Positions 1-8,323 of a stretch of DNA of 64,000 nucleotides are shown here, one piece after another (positions within the stretch are counted from its first letter, which is position 1; every line of letters begins with the position of its first letter). The translations under genes were made by a program, and so were the position numbers. The notes under the pieces were generated by a model that did no database searches, had not been told where the DNA came from, and saw nothing but the letters and a program-made list of their open reading frames with translations. Source of the DNA: UBA1858 sp045105615 (GTDB taxonomy: Bacteria > Pseudomonadota > Gammaproteobacteria > UBA4575); the NCBI GenBank assembly GCA_045105615.1, contig JBGCDS010000006.1, forward strand, positions 1 through 64,000, written 5' to 3'.

Positions 1-1
1 G

Positions 2-1054
2 GGTATTTTGGTACAAAGTGCATTCTTCTTCACACTATTAATAGCTGCGAGCTTAGCCTTTTGTGCCATGCTAGCCCCTTTCTTTGAACCAATTCTATGG
101 GCTGTGACATTAGCGATTATATTTAAGCCCGTACAAAAGAAGCTATCCGCTGCACTGCCAAATCGAGAGAATCTAGCTTCATTAGCGACGTTATTAATTA
201 TCGTATTTGCCGTCATTGTGCCCGCGCTACTTTTATCAATATCAGTCGGGCGTGAAGGTATTGCTTTATACCAATCGATTTCCAGCGGAAAAATTGACAT
301 ATCTGGCCCCTTAAACTGGGCCCAAAACACCTGGCCATCATTGATGGAGCGTGCAGAAAGCTTAGGCGTCAATATTGAAGAAGCAAAACAAAAGCTTTCG
401 TCTTCTGCTTTGCAAAGCAGTCAGTGGGCTGCTTCTCATATATTCACTTTTGGCCAAAATACAGTGCGTTTTGCAGTAATGTTTTTCTTAATGCTTTATT
501 TATTATTTTTCTTTTTACGTGATGGAAAGAAGATCATAGATCTGATTATTCATATCTTACCTATTGGTGATGAACGCGAGCGTTACTTACTTTCGAAATT
601 TGCAGAAGTATCACGTGCCACCATCAAAGGCACGTTAGTCGTTGGTGCTATTCAAGGCACTATTGGCGGCATTATATTTTCTATTCTCGGCATTGAATCA
701 GCCATCTTTTGGGGAGTGGTGATGACGTTACTCTCCATACTTCCGGCAATTGGCTCCGCATTAGTTTGGGCCCCAGCTGCAATTTACCTTATTACTAGCG
801 GCATGCTTATTAAAGGTATTGTACTCATTGCTGTCGGCATATTCGTTATTGGTATGGTTGATAATATTTTACGACCTATATTAGTTGGGCGTGATACAAA
901 AATGCCCGACTATTTAATTTTGCTGAGTACACTAGGGGGTATTTCAATGATTGGTATTTCAGGGTTTGTTTTAGGCCCAGTGATTGCCGCATTTTTTCTT
1001 ACCATCTGGGCAATGTTTGCAAAGGATTATAATATTCCGAGCATTAGAAAATAA
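2..1054 (+). CDS. AI-2E family transporter (PerM/YdiK type), 5' end cut by window
   Basis: Multi-pass inner-membrane protein of the AI-2E exporter-like permease family (PF01594). Members are proposed to export small molecules or to act as Na+/H+ antiporters; the substrate here is unknown. About 348 residues are visible from a TTG at base 8, close to the family's usual 350. The frame stays open to the window edge and no ATG or ribosome site precedes it, so the true start is probably at or left of base 1. Hydrophobic segments lie at both ends, around a soluble stretch near residues 80-150. The C-terminal part carries the family's LRPILVG-like segment and a glycine-rich LGGISMIGISGFVLGP region. 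The 3' end overlaps the convergent UDG-family gene by 11 bases. Confidence 0.9.
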   Translation, partial: GILVQSAFFFTLLIAASLAFCAMLAPFFEPILWAVTLAIIFKPVQKKLSAALPNRENLASLATLLIIVFAVIVPALLLSISVGREGIALYQSISSGKIDISGPLNWAQNTWPSLMERAESLGVNIEEAKQKLSSSALQSSQWAASHIFTFGQNTVRFAVMFFLMLYLLFFFLRDGKKIIDLIIHILPIGDERERYLLSKFAEVSRATIKGTLVVGAIQGTIGGIIFSILGIESAIFWGVVMTLLSILPAIGSALVWAPAAIYLITSGMLIKGIVLIAVGIFVIGMVDNILRPILVGRDTKMPDYLILLSTLGGISMIGISGFVLGPVIAAFFLTIWAMFAKDYNIPSIRK

Positions 1055-1631
1055 GTTCTTTTATTCTCGCTTGCAATACTGGCACGACTTCCAATTCAAA
1101 CCAGGCATTTCTTTTCAACCAAAGTTTATTGCGAGGTGAAGGATGAGGCATAGGCAAATAACGTGGCATATAACTTTCCCACGACCGCACTGTCTCTGTT
1201 AAGTTTTTCTTTTTATTAGTTTTCAGGTAGGACTTTTGTGCATACATACCGATTAACAAAGTAAGCTCAACCTGCGGCATTAACTTTAATAAGGGTGGAT
1301 GCCACATAGGTGCACACTCAGGTCTTGGCGGCAGATCACCTGACTTGCCTTTACCTGGGTAACAAAACCCCATTGGCATTACCGCAATTTTCTTGTCATC
1401 ATAAAAAGTATCTCGCCCTATCCCCATCCATTCACGCAGTTTATTTCCACTCGCATCATTCCAGGAAACACTAGTCTCATGAACTTTAGTGCCAGGTGCT
1501 TGCCCTGTAATTAAGATTTTGGCCTTACGAGAAGGGCGAACAATTGGGTTTGGAACAAAGGGGAGTTGCTGTTCACAATGAGTGCATGCACGAATTTCTT
1601 GAGTTAATAATTGCAGCTTGGTGCGTGCCAT
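1044..1631 (-). CDS. Uracil-DNA glycosylase superfamily protein
   Basis: A 195-residue protein of the UDG superfamily (PF03167). It has the N-terminal GQAPG motif near residue 43 and a C-terminal MPHPSPRN motif near residue 162, which match the two UDG active-site motifs. The N-terminus has a CxxC pair (ACTHCE), but a full four-cysteine iron-sulfur set as in family 4/5 enzymes is not evident. It probably binds DNA or removes uracil, but superfamily members of this short type are often uncharacterised, so activity is inferred. It is the last gene of a three-gene minus operon and its start overlaps the stop of the gene before it by one base, which suggests translational coupling. Confidence 0.85.
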   Translation of the reverse strand: MARTKLQLLTQEIRACTHCEQQLPFVPNPIVRPSRKAKILITGQAPGTKVHETSVSWNDASGNKLREWMGIGRDTFYDDKKIAVMPMGFCYPGKGKSGDLPPRPECAPMWHPPLLKLMPQVELTLLIGMYAQKSYLKTNKKKNLTETVRSWESYMPRYLPMPHPSPRNKLWLKRNAWFELEVVPVLQARIKELIF

Positions 1632-2080
1632 TATTTTTTCTTGTTTCTAGCGCGTCTAACTTGATAAGCAGAAATTTCTTGCATCAATTCACTATAAGGA
1701 AAACTATCAATGCTCTTATACTTCTCTACGGCTAATAGAAACACACCATAAATATCCTGTTCATCTAAGCTATCAGTTTGAAGAATTTTCACTAAGCCCT
1801 TCACAGATCCATTCTGGATTTTTATTTCAGCATTATGCGGAAGTTGCCCGTCAATGCTTTTCTGCTGAATTACAAAGCGTGCATTTTCACGTAGAGATTC
1901 TAATATCGCGGTACAATTTTTTTGTGCATCATTTGACTTACACGACACACCTTCTCTATCAGCTAGATTGAAACGTGCAGATTGAGAGCAATTACACACA
2001 CGTGAATTAATCGCTTTTTCAAATACGCATCGAGTAGGATTTATATCTTTATATGTAGAGTGATACTCTATTTCATCCAT
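1631..2080 (-). CDS. Conserved hypothetical protein, cysteine-rich N-terminus
   Basis: A 149-residue protein that I cannot assign to a named family. The N-terminal third holds five cysteines (residues 18, 29, 31, 47 and 56) in a CxxxxxxxxxxCxC plus GVSC arrangement that could bind a metal or an iron-sulfur cluster. The rest is polar and mostly helical, ending in a basic RRARNKKK tail. There is no signal peptide or membrane segment, so it is expected in the cytoplasm. It sits between a 79-residue hypothetical gene (13-base gap) and the UDG-family gene (one-base overlap). The cysteine set next to a DNA-glycosylase-like gene could mean a redox or DNA-linked role, but that is inference. Confidence 0.75.
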   Translation of the reverse strand: MDEIEYHSTYKDINPTRCVFEKAINSRVCNCSQSARFNLADREGVSCKSNDAQKNCTAILESLRENARFVIQQKSIDGQLPHNAEIKIQNGSVKGLVKILQTDSLDEQDIYGVFLLAVEKYKSIDSFPYSELMQEISAYQVRRARNKKK

Positions 2081-2093
2081 AGGAGCGTATTAT

Positions 2094-2333
2094 TTATTTT
2101 TCCCACTCACGCAGAATCGGTGCGTCTCTATTTTGTGTTAACTTCGCTTCAGCCATGTCTTCATGATCGGCGAACATTATTTTTATATCACTGACATCTT
2201 TTAACTCAAGTTCGGTTCTAAGGTTACGCGCATATAACTTCGCATCCTTATACTCCGGAAAGCTGTCTTTTAACTCAGCCTCTCGTATCACACCGTTAGT
2301 ACCCTTGATTAAATGAAAAACAAAATATGGCAT
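2094..2333 (-). CDS. Small conserved hypothetical protein
   Basis: A 79-residue soluble protein beginning MPYFVFHL. The beta-rich start (YFVFHLIKG), a central helical stretch with KLYARNLRTEL, and an acidic end are all that can be read. No known motif, no signal peptide. It is the first gene of the minus operon that continues with the cysteine-rich hypothetical and the UDG-family gene. I do not recognise a function. Confidence 0.65.
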   Translation of the reverse strand: MPYFVFHLIKGTNGVIREAELKDSFPEYKDAKLYARNLRTELELKDVSDIKIMFADHEDMAEAKLTQNRDAPILREWEK

Positions 2334-2399
2334 ATCATCTGAACCAGTTAATTGAATTAGCCTATTTAAACACTGTTATTCAACGTTGCAAATAACCAG

Positions 2400-2418
2400 G
2401 TCGGGTAATACCCCCGAC
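2400..2418. other. Small GC-rich hairpin between divergent genes
   Basis: GTCGGG (2400-2405) and CCCGAC (2413-2418) form a perfect 6-bp stem with a 7-base loop in the space between the minus operon (start 2333) and the Rieske gene. No T-tract follows on either strand, so it is not a clear terminator. It might be a protein-binding site or a 5'-leader structure. Confidence 0.35.
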
Positions 2419-2487
2419 GATAAATACAGATTTCAAGCTTACTGAAGTGTTATTGACAGCCAAGTGATTATTTTCGATAGTGCGAAT

Positions 2488-2814
2488 ATGGATAAATCAA
2501 CAGTTTTTGCAGCTAAATTAGGCGATGTACGACCTGGTAAAACCAAAAAGGTCTGCTTCCCTAATCACGGACCAATATTATTAGCCAATGTCAGCGGTAT
2601 CATTTATGCCATTGATGACACATGCACCCATGAAGATTCTTCATTAGCATTAGGATGTCTGCGTGATGATAAGGTTAAATGCACACTTCATGGTAGTTGG
2701 TTTAGCGTAGTCACAGGCGAGCCCACAGATGAACCTGCAGATGAGCCATTGCAACGTTACCAGGTTGTAATCCATGACGATGAAATCTGGCTAAATCTCT
2801 CGCCCTTTGAATAA
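2488..2814 (+). CDS. Rieske [2Fe-2S] ferredoxin-like protein
   Basis: A small soluble Rieske-fold electron carrier. The cluster motifs are CTHE and, 16 residues later, CTLHGSWF, giving the two Cys and two His ligands of the family. I place the start at the ATG at 2488 (108 residues, MDKSTVFAAK), which matches the usual 100-110 residues of stand-alone Rieske ferredoxins. A GTG at 2464 would add eight residues (116 in all), and neither start has a strong ribosome site. Such ferredoxins serve dioxygenases or other redox enzymes; no partner lies next to it here. Confidence 0.85.
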   Translation: MDKSTVFAAKLGDVRPGKTKKVCFPNHGPILLANVSGIIYAIDDTCTHEDSSLALGCLRDDKVKCTLHGSWFSVVTGEPTDEPADEPLQRYQVVIHDDEIWLNLSPFE

Positions 2815-2836
2815 ACCAATCTCTTTCTTAATACTG

Positions 2837-2974
2837 TTATCCCGTTCTGTTATTAGTTTCACTAATAGCTGACACAACAATCCATTTATGCTCATCTTTA
2901 GTGCCTTTTTGATTAAAAAAGATAATTATTTCACTTATCTGTATTTTCTCAGCGCCTGGCATTAAAAACCTCAT
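2837..2974 (-). CDS. Possible small ORF, 45 aa, unrecognised
   Basis: In the roughly 300-base gap between the Rieske gene and the exported protein, the minus strand has an ATG-started frame of 45 codons, MRFLMPGAEK to SETNNRTG. A weak GTGAG lies about 11 bases upstream. The composition looks protein-like (KWIVVSAISET), but I know no relative and it may be a remnant or chance. Low confidence. Confidence 0.25.
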   Translation of the reverse strand: MRFLMPGAEKIQISEIIIFFNQKGTKDEHKWIVVSAISETNNRTG

Positions 2975-3122
2975 TATTTTTTCTCACAGTAAGATACTGA
3001 ATACAGATAGATTGTCTATTAGATTCGCTTATTCACCATATTTGTTATTTTTTGTTATTTTTTGGCATTTTTATTGCGTACTAATTAGTAAAAGAAAAGA
3101 CCGAAATCTACAAGGAGGTTTC

Positions 3123-3377
3123 ATGAAGCCATTAATGTTAGCAACCACTTTATCTATTTCTATGCTGTCGACAAGTCAAGCTTGTGATGAAATGCAAACA
3201 ACCCAAGCAGTGGTTGATTATGTGTGCAATTACTCATTGGTAAGTAATACCCAATGCAGGATGTGGAAAGAGGATATGCGCCAAATGAGTTATAACAATC
3301 GCGTCATCATTGACTCATTCATAAGCTGGGATAAAGATATGGAAGCAGAAAATAATTATGTGGCAGAGACTAACTAG
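3123..3377 (+). CDS. Small exported protein of unknown function
   Basis: An 84-residue protein. The start at 3123 is set by a near-perfect ribosome site, AAGGAGG at 3112-3118, four bases upstream; longer in-frame readings from 3012 have no such site. Residues 1-20 (MKPLMLATTLSISMLSTSQA) form a Sec signal peptide, and the residue after it is Cys. The lipobox (SQAC) is poor, so ordinary signal peptidase I cleavage is as likely as lipidation. The mature part is about 64 residues with three cysteines and an acidic end. No family recognised. The strong ribosome site suggests high expression. Confidence 0.7.
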   Translation: MKPLMLATTLSISMLSTSQACDEMQTTQAVVDYVCNYSLVSNTQCRMWKEDMRQMSYNNRVIIDSFISWDKDMEAENNYVAETN

Positions 3378-3393
3378 CCACTATATTCAACGC

Positions 3394-3421
3394 AAAAAAA
3401 TCCCCGCATTTAGCGGGGATT
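3394..3421 (-). terminator. Rho-independent terminator of the soe operon
   Basis: AATCCCCGC (3399-3407) pairs with GCGGGGATT (3413-3421) around a 5-base loop. Reading the minus strand, the stem is followed by seven T (complement of 3394-3400), just after the soeC stop. It can also end the plus-strand small exported gene that stops at 3377. Confidence 0.85.
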
Positions 3422-3446
3422 GATATCATTTCTTTTTACACTGCGT

Positions 3447-4385
3447 CTAACACTGCTGTGTACCATGATATAGATTTACTACGTGTCGCGCTTCGGCAAA
3501 AAACAACCAGCGCTCTATCATCACACCAATAAAGCCGCTGATAACCGCAATGGCAAATACGACGTTGATTGGCATTAGACCCACGCCCACCCAAAGAACA
3601 AGTGCTGGTATTGCGAATGCAAACAACAATACTAGCCAACGCAACGCTATTAAACGTGCACGTGCTACTTCATAACCAAACTCTTCAGTTAAGAATGTTC
3701 CTGCGGTATGACCGACGTCAAGCAAGCGCACCATACTTCTTGTAAACGAAGTTGCCGTATTGATAGTTGGCCCCGCCGGCGCGCCTATCCAAAAGAAATA
3801 AACAATTTTTGCAATCGCGGCAATAATAATCAAATATGTACTTGTGACAACTAAACCTGTTATCACTGGCTCATACATGGACACAATAAACAAAAATATT
3901 AAGCCACCTAACATCGCACCTAATAAAATATAGTTAATAGGCGTTAGCGCGTTATGCCACTGTCTAATTGTTTTCAAGCAAGCGTAAATCATTCCTGTTG
4001 AGAAAATCGTAGTAATCGCCCACAATGCTGAAAGCATTGAAATTATTGCTAACCAGTTATATCCCCCAATACTTTTCCATATAGTCAGCATATACAAACC
4101 AGCAATAGGATAAAACAAAATGGCTAACAACCCTTCTCGCGCCAACCAAGAGGTACGCACACGACTAAACGCACGCCATGCATTCTTAGGATTAGCTAAA
4201 TGGAAAGTTGATGAGATCAAGCCAAAGGTTATTAAGCCCAGTGCAATAGCGCACGACAATAAAATACCTTCGTTGCCTAGCGGGTGTGCCTGACTAATAG
4301 AATTATACAAACATGTAATAGCAAACAAGCCGTAGCCTGCGCCGGATGTTACCGTAAAAAATATTACTGATAGTGCTGGATGCAT
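3447..4385 (-). CDS. soeC: SoeC/DmsC-type membrane anchor of molybdoenzyme
   Basis: A 312-residue polytopic inner-membrane protein of the DmsC family, with about eight hydrophobic helices and no cofactor motif. In DMSO reductase and sulfite dehydrogenase SoeABC this subunit holds the catalytic pair at the membrane and exchanges electrons with quinone. It follows soeB after 18 bases with an AAGGAAGA ribosome site. Features shared with the family are the N-terminal MHPALSVIFFT helix and the SSTFHLANPKNAWRAF segment. The assignment to SoeC rather than DmsC comes from the Tat-less partner SoeA. Electrons probably flow from sulfite to quinone. Confidence 0.85.
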   Translation of the reverse strand: MHPALSVIFFTVTSGAGYGLFAITCLYNSISQAHPLGNEGILLSCAIALGLITFGLISSTFHLANPKNAWRAFSRVRTSWLAREGLLAILFYPIAGLYMLTIWKSIGGYNWLAIISMLSALWAITTIFSTGMIYACLKTIRQWHNALTPINYILLGAMLGGLIFLFIVSMYEPVITGLVVTSTYLIIIAAIAKIVYFFWIGAPAGPTINTATSFTRSMVRLLDVGHTAGTFLTEEFGYEVARARLIALRWLVLLFAFAIPALVLWVGVGLMPINVVFAIAVISGFIGVMIERWLFFAEARHVVNLYHGTQQC

Positions 4386-4403
4386 CGATATTCTTCCTTG
4401 ATT

Positions 4404-5096
4404 TTATCTTGCCACTAAACGATTAACCCAATCTTTCACTGCTTTGATTGACTTCGTTTCATTGACATAGGTATCTACATTTTTCTTTTCGCGCGGGCGT
4501 AAATATTTATTTACCGGCTCGTAACCCAATTCAGGCATTAACTGCTCACCATTTCTTTCTCGAGAAATAATAGACACCTCTGAATTAGGATCATCAAAGT
4601 CACCGAAGTAACGTGCGTGAGACGGACATGTCATCACACAGGCAGGCTTGCGCTCGTCTTCAGGTAAATTCTCATCGTAAATACGATCCACACATAAGGT
4701 GCACTTCTTCATCACACCATCTTCACGATCTAACTCTCGTGCGCCATAAGGACAAGCCCATGCACAGTAGTTACATCCCATGCATTTATCCTGATCAACC
4801 AGGACAATGCCATCTTCTTCACGTTTGTAAGATGCGCCTGTTGGGCACACTGTCACGCACGCAGCATCATCACAATGCATACAAGACATTGGGAAGTGAA
4901 CTGTTTTGCTGTTCGGATAATCGCCTACTTCATAGTTTCGAATACGATTAAACCAAACACCCGTTGGGTCTTTACCATAGGGTTCGAAATCTGTCAGTGG
5001 GCCAGTTGTTCCAGATGTATTCCATTGTTTACACGCAACAGCACAGGCATTGCAGCCAACGCATGTATCTAAATCTATAACCAATCCTAGTTTCAT
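4404..5096 (-). CDS. soeB: SoeB/DmsB-type four-cluster ferredoxin subunit
   Basis: A 230-residue iron-sulfur electron-transfer subunit. Four cysteine groups are visible: C12-C15-C18-C22 (CVGCNACAVAC), CMHCDDAACVTVC, CMGCNYCAWAC, and CTLCVDRI with CVMTC. These are the ligands for four [4Fe-4S] clusters linking the molybdenum site to the membrane anchor. The start is two bases after the soeA stop with AGAGGGAT as ribosome site, so it is tightly coupled to soeA. No signal peptide, as expected for a subunit on the cytoplasmic side. Confidence 0.9.
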   Translation of the reverse strand: MKLGLVIDLDTCVGCNACAVACKQWNTSGTTGPLTDFEPYGKDPTGVWFNRIRNYEVGDYPNSKTVHFPMSCMHCDDAACVTVCPTGASYKREEDGIVLVDQDKCMGCNYCAWACPYGARELDREDGVMKKCTLCVDRIYDENLPEDERKPACVMTCPSHARYFGDFDDPNSEVSIISRERNGEQLMPELGYEPVNKYLRPREKKNVDTYVNETKSIKAVKDWVNRLVAR

Positions 5097-5098
5097 TA

Positions 5099-8026
5099 TT
5101 ACTTATCCCTCTTTGTATCGCCGCGCGTTAAAATATCTTTTAGCGAACGATTCAAGCCAACTGCTTTATGTGTTTGGTAACGTAGCTTCTCTTTTGATCT
5201 TTCCGACCCAGGTAAAGGCTTGATCGTTTCAAAGCTTGGCCATACACCTATTTCCCCTTTTTTCGCTGGATATATTTTTACCTGCAAATCATACCAAGCG
5301 GCTTGTCCAGTAATCGGGTCCGAGTTTGTAATTGGTCTTCCTGTATCACCACATGGTAGATGCTCGTTAATCAAATGATTCAACAAGAAGCCTTGATTGG
5401 ATTCGTTTGCATCAGCATCTAGTCCCCATGTGCCACGTTGCTTACCAATCGCGTTCCATGTCCAGACGGTGCTTTTCTCAACACCCTCCATCAACTTAAC
5501 CTGCACACGAATTCGACCAGTCTTTGATTCTAACCAGATCCAAGATAAATCCTCGATACCCATGTCTTGCGCTTGCTGACGATTCATATACATATAGTTT
5601 TGCGCAAGAATTTGGCGCAACCATGCATTTTGAGAGTCCCACGAGTGATACATCATCATCGGACGTTGAGTAATCGCATGGAATGGATACTCTTCTATAG
5701 AAGTACAGCGTTGCTCTAATGGAATGTAGAACTCAGGCAACGGATCAAAGAAACGCGCAGTACGATATTGGTCACGCTCATCTTTTGGTTGTGGACCATC
5801 GTACAAACCTAAGCCTGCTAATCGGAATTTCTGCAATGTTTCAGAATACAATTCCATAATGATCGGCTTAGTACTACCAACAAACCCAGCATGTTTAGCG
5901 AATTCCAAATAATCTTTATTTGCAAATCGATAAAAACGCTCATGCTTTGCTAACTTATATTCAAAGAAGCATTCGTTCTCAACATACTTCTCCCACTGTT
6001 TTGGATTCGGCTCACCGCGTAAAGATTTCTCACCATCTTTACCACGCCATCCAGCCAAGAAACCAATCCCAGGTGCTTTTTCGTAGTTAACAATAAAGTC
6101 TTTATAGCCTTTATATTTTGCAGTGCCATCTTCATTTGTAAACGCAGGAAATTTTAAGCGCGAAGCAAGCTCAACCATCACTTCTTGCCAAGGACGTACA
6201 TCCGTTGTTATCTCAACGACTGGCGCACGTATCGCATCACACACACCATCAGGTTCAGAGATAGGACGATCCAGCATTGATATTGTATCGAATCTTTCTA
6301 AGTAAGTTGTATCAGGCAATACCAAATCAGCGAATGCCACCATCTCTGAATGGAACGCATCAGCTACTACCAAGAACGGAAGTTTATATTCACCCTTGTC
6401 GTCTTTTTCTCGCAGAAGATCTCTGATCTTGCCAGTGTTCATGGATGAGTTCCAACTCATATTCGCCATGAAGAAAATCAATGTGTCGATTGGATAGGGG
6501 TCTCCATTAACAGCATTGGTAATAACCATATGCATCAAACCATGGTTAGCAATCGGTGCTTCCCACGAATAAGCTTTATCTATACGTAATGGCTTACCAT
6601 TCTCATCAATAACCAAATCTTCGGGACAGGTTGGGAATCCCAATGGCGGCCCATCTAATGGCTCCCCTGGTGCTTTAGGCTTTGCTGGTTTAATTGGCGG
6701 GCAGACATGCTTAGGGAATGGTGGTTTTGCTAAATGTCCACCGGGCACATCAACACTACCTAACAATACCTGTAGCAGGTGAATTGCACGACAGGCTTGG
6801 AATCCGTTTGAATGCGCTGAAACACCACGCATTGCATGCATAGAAACAGGTCGGCCAATAAAGCTATCATGTTTACGTCCCGCCCAATCAGTCCACTCTG
6901 TTTTAATTTCAATACTTTCTTCAAATGCGACATGCGCCATCTCTAACGCAAGACGTTCAATCACATCTGCGGGAACACCGCAAATCTTTGTAGCATTTTC
7001 TGGAGCATACTCATCTGACAAATAGCGTTCTGCCAACAAGGTAAATGACGTCTTAACTGTTTTGCCCTCGGGTGTTTGGTACTCACCAAACAAAGCTGGC
7101 TTAATGTCTGCAAGAGTTGCATCAACGAATGTTTCTTTTTCTAAATCCCACGCCAGCGGCTGACCTTCTTCATCACGATAAATAAGACCATCACCCACTT
7201 CTTGGGGAGTTTGCACAACAAGCTGTGTTGCATTGGTATATTGAACAACATAGTCGTAGTCGAATAAATCATTCTTCAATAAAACATGCGCCATTGATAA
7301 CGCAAGCATGCCATCAGTACCCGGCTTGATTGGAACCCACTCGTCAGCAATCGCTTGGTAGCCAGTACGAACAGGGTTAATAGAAACAAACTTTGCGCCA
7401 CGGCGTTTTAATTTCTCTAAACCAATTTTAATTGGGTTGGATGAATGATCTTCTGCCACCCCCCACATTAAAAAGTATTTAGTACGGTCCCAATCTGGAT
7501 CTCCGAATTCCCAAAATGATTGGCCAGTGGTATACAAACCAGCCGCCGCCATGTTCACAGAACAGAAACCACCGTGAGCCGCCCAGTTAATGGTTCCAAA
7601 CTGCTGCGCCCAAAAACCTGTTAGTGCCTGCATCTGGTCTCGGCCAGTAAAGAAAGCCAATTTTTTAGGATCAGTCTTACGAATGTTATCTAAGCGCTTA
7701 GTGAGATAATCTAATGCCGTATCCCAACTTACAGGCTCGAAATCACCCTCACCACGTTCGCTGCCTTTCTTACGCATGAGCGGCTGAGTTAATTTCCCAG
7801 GAGAATTTTGTTTCATGATGCCAGCATTACCCTTGGCACACAGCACACCCTTATTAATAGGGTGATTCTTATTACCCTGAATAAAGCGAACTAGATTATC
7901 TTCGACTGTAACCTTAATGCCGCAGCGACAGGCGCACATATAGCAAGTCGTAAACTTTTGCTCTTGTTTACTGTGGTCTTCAAATTGAGGTAAATTTTCT
8001 GGCACCGATATTCCTTTTGTGGCCAT
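5099..8026 (-). CDS. soeA: SoeA-type molybdopterin oxidoreductase, probable sulfite dehydrogenase
   Basis: A 975-residue catalytic subunit of the DMSO reductase (complex iron-sulfur molybdoenzyme) family. C28-x2-C31-x3-C35-x27-C63 binds the proximal [4Fe-4S] cluster, and Cys155 (GGFCSVN) is the likely molybdenum ligand. The C-terminal MopB-binding domain begins around residue 800. There is no twin-arginine signal, so the enzyme faces the cytoplasm. That agrees with SoeABC, the sulfite:quinone oxidoreductase of sulfur bacteria, rather than periplasmic DmsA or PsrA. I choose the ATG at 8026 because GAAGAG lies six bases upstream; a TTG at 8038 would add only four residues. Substrate assignment is by family resemblance. 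Confidence 0.85.
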   Translation of the reverse strand: MATKGISVPENLPQFEDHSKQEQKFTTCYMCACRCGIKVTVEDNLVRFIQGNKNHPINKGVLCAKGNAGIMKQNSPGKLTQPLMRKKGSERGEGDFEPVSWDTALDYLTKRLDNIRKTDPKKLAFFTGRDQMQALTGFWAQQFGTINWAAHGGFCSVNMAAAGLYTTGQSFWEFGDPDWDRTKYFLMWGVAEDHSSNPIKIGLEKLKRRGAKFVSINPVRTGYQAIADEWVPIKPGTDGMLALSMAHVLLKNDLFDYDYVVQYTNATQLVVQTPQEVGDGLIYRDEEGQPLAWDLEKETFVDATLADIKPALFGEYQTPEGKTVKTSFTLLAERYLSDEYAPENATKICGVPADVIERLALEMAHVAFEESIEIKTEWTDWAGRKHDSFIGRPVSMHAMRGVSAHSNGFQACRAIHLLQVLLGSVDVPGGHLAKPPFPKHVCPPIKPAKPKAPGEPLDGPPLGFPTCPEDLVIDENGKPLRIDKAYSWEAPIANHGLMHMVITNAVNGDPYPIDTLIFFMANMSWNSSMNTGKIRDLLREKDDKGEYKLPFLVVADAFHSEMVAFADLVLPDTTYLERFDTISMLDRPISEPDGVCDAIRAPVVEITTDVRPWQEVMVELASRLKFPAFTNEDGTAKYKGYKDFIVNYEKAPGIGFLAGWRGKDGEKSLRGEPNPKQWEKYVENECFFEYKLAKHERFYRFANKDYLEFAKHAGFVGSTKPIIMELYSETLQKFRLAGLGLYDGPQPKDERDQYRTARFFDPLPEFYIPLEQRCTSIEEYPFHAITQRPMMMYHSWDSQNAWLRQILAQNYMYMNRQQAQDMGIEDLSWIWLESKTGRIRVQVKLMEGVEKSTVWTWNAIGKQRGTWGLDADANESNQGFLLNHLINEHLPCGDTGRPITNSDPITGQAAWYDLQVKIYPAKKGEIGVWPSFETIKPLPGSERSKEKLRYQTHKAVGLNRSLKDILTRGDTKRDK

Positions 8027-8323
8027 TCTACTCTTCAATGAGTAGCATTAACGACTAAAGATTGGATTCCTATACGTATAATATAAACAAATAAGTATCA
8101 TTTAATATTCTTATACACTAACGCTGTTCGTTTCCATGACGCCAATTAATCTTGCTAATACCCATATATCCAGAGACTCAATAGATAGAAATTGTTTAAA
8201 AAGACACCAGGATAGTGCTTAAATCATCTCCCAAATGATTGATTTTCATGATTTTATTGCACTATTCGCGTTTTCCTAAGTCATAATGTAGTGTGACTAA
8301 AAGAACAGCAGGAGATTAACTCG
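8027..8323. promoter_or_regulatory. Divergent promoter region, soe operon / DUF4126 gene
   Basis: About 300 bases without a gene between the divergent soeA and DUF4126 genes. It holds a perfect palindrome TATACGTATA at 8071-8080, close to soeA. On the plus strand, TTGCAC (8257-8262) and CATAAT (8282-8287), 19 bases apart, form a possible sigma-70 promoter for the DUF4126 gene, whose ribosome site is AGGAG near 8311. No regulator gene lies next to the soe operon. Confidence 0.4.

Noticed and set aside
4981..5000. Short GGTTCGAAAT resembling a tRNA T-loop
   Set aside because: It lies inside soeB and no cloverleaf can be folded around it.
8027..8038. TTG start for soeA four codons upstream of the ATG
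   Set aside because: GAAGAG is at the right distance from the ATG at 8026; it would lie inside the coding region if TTG were used.
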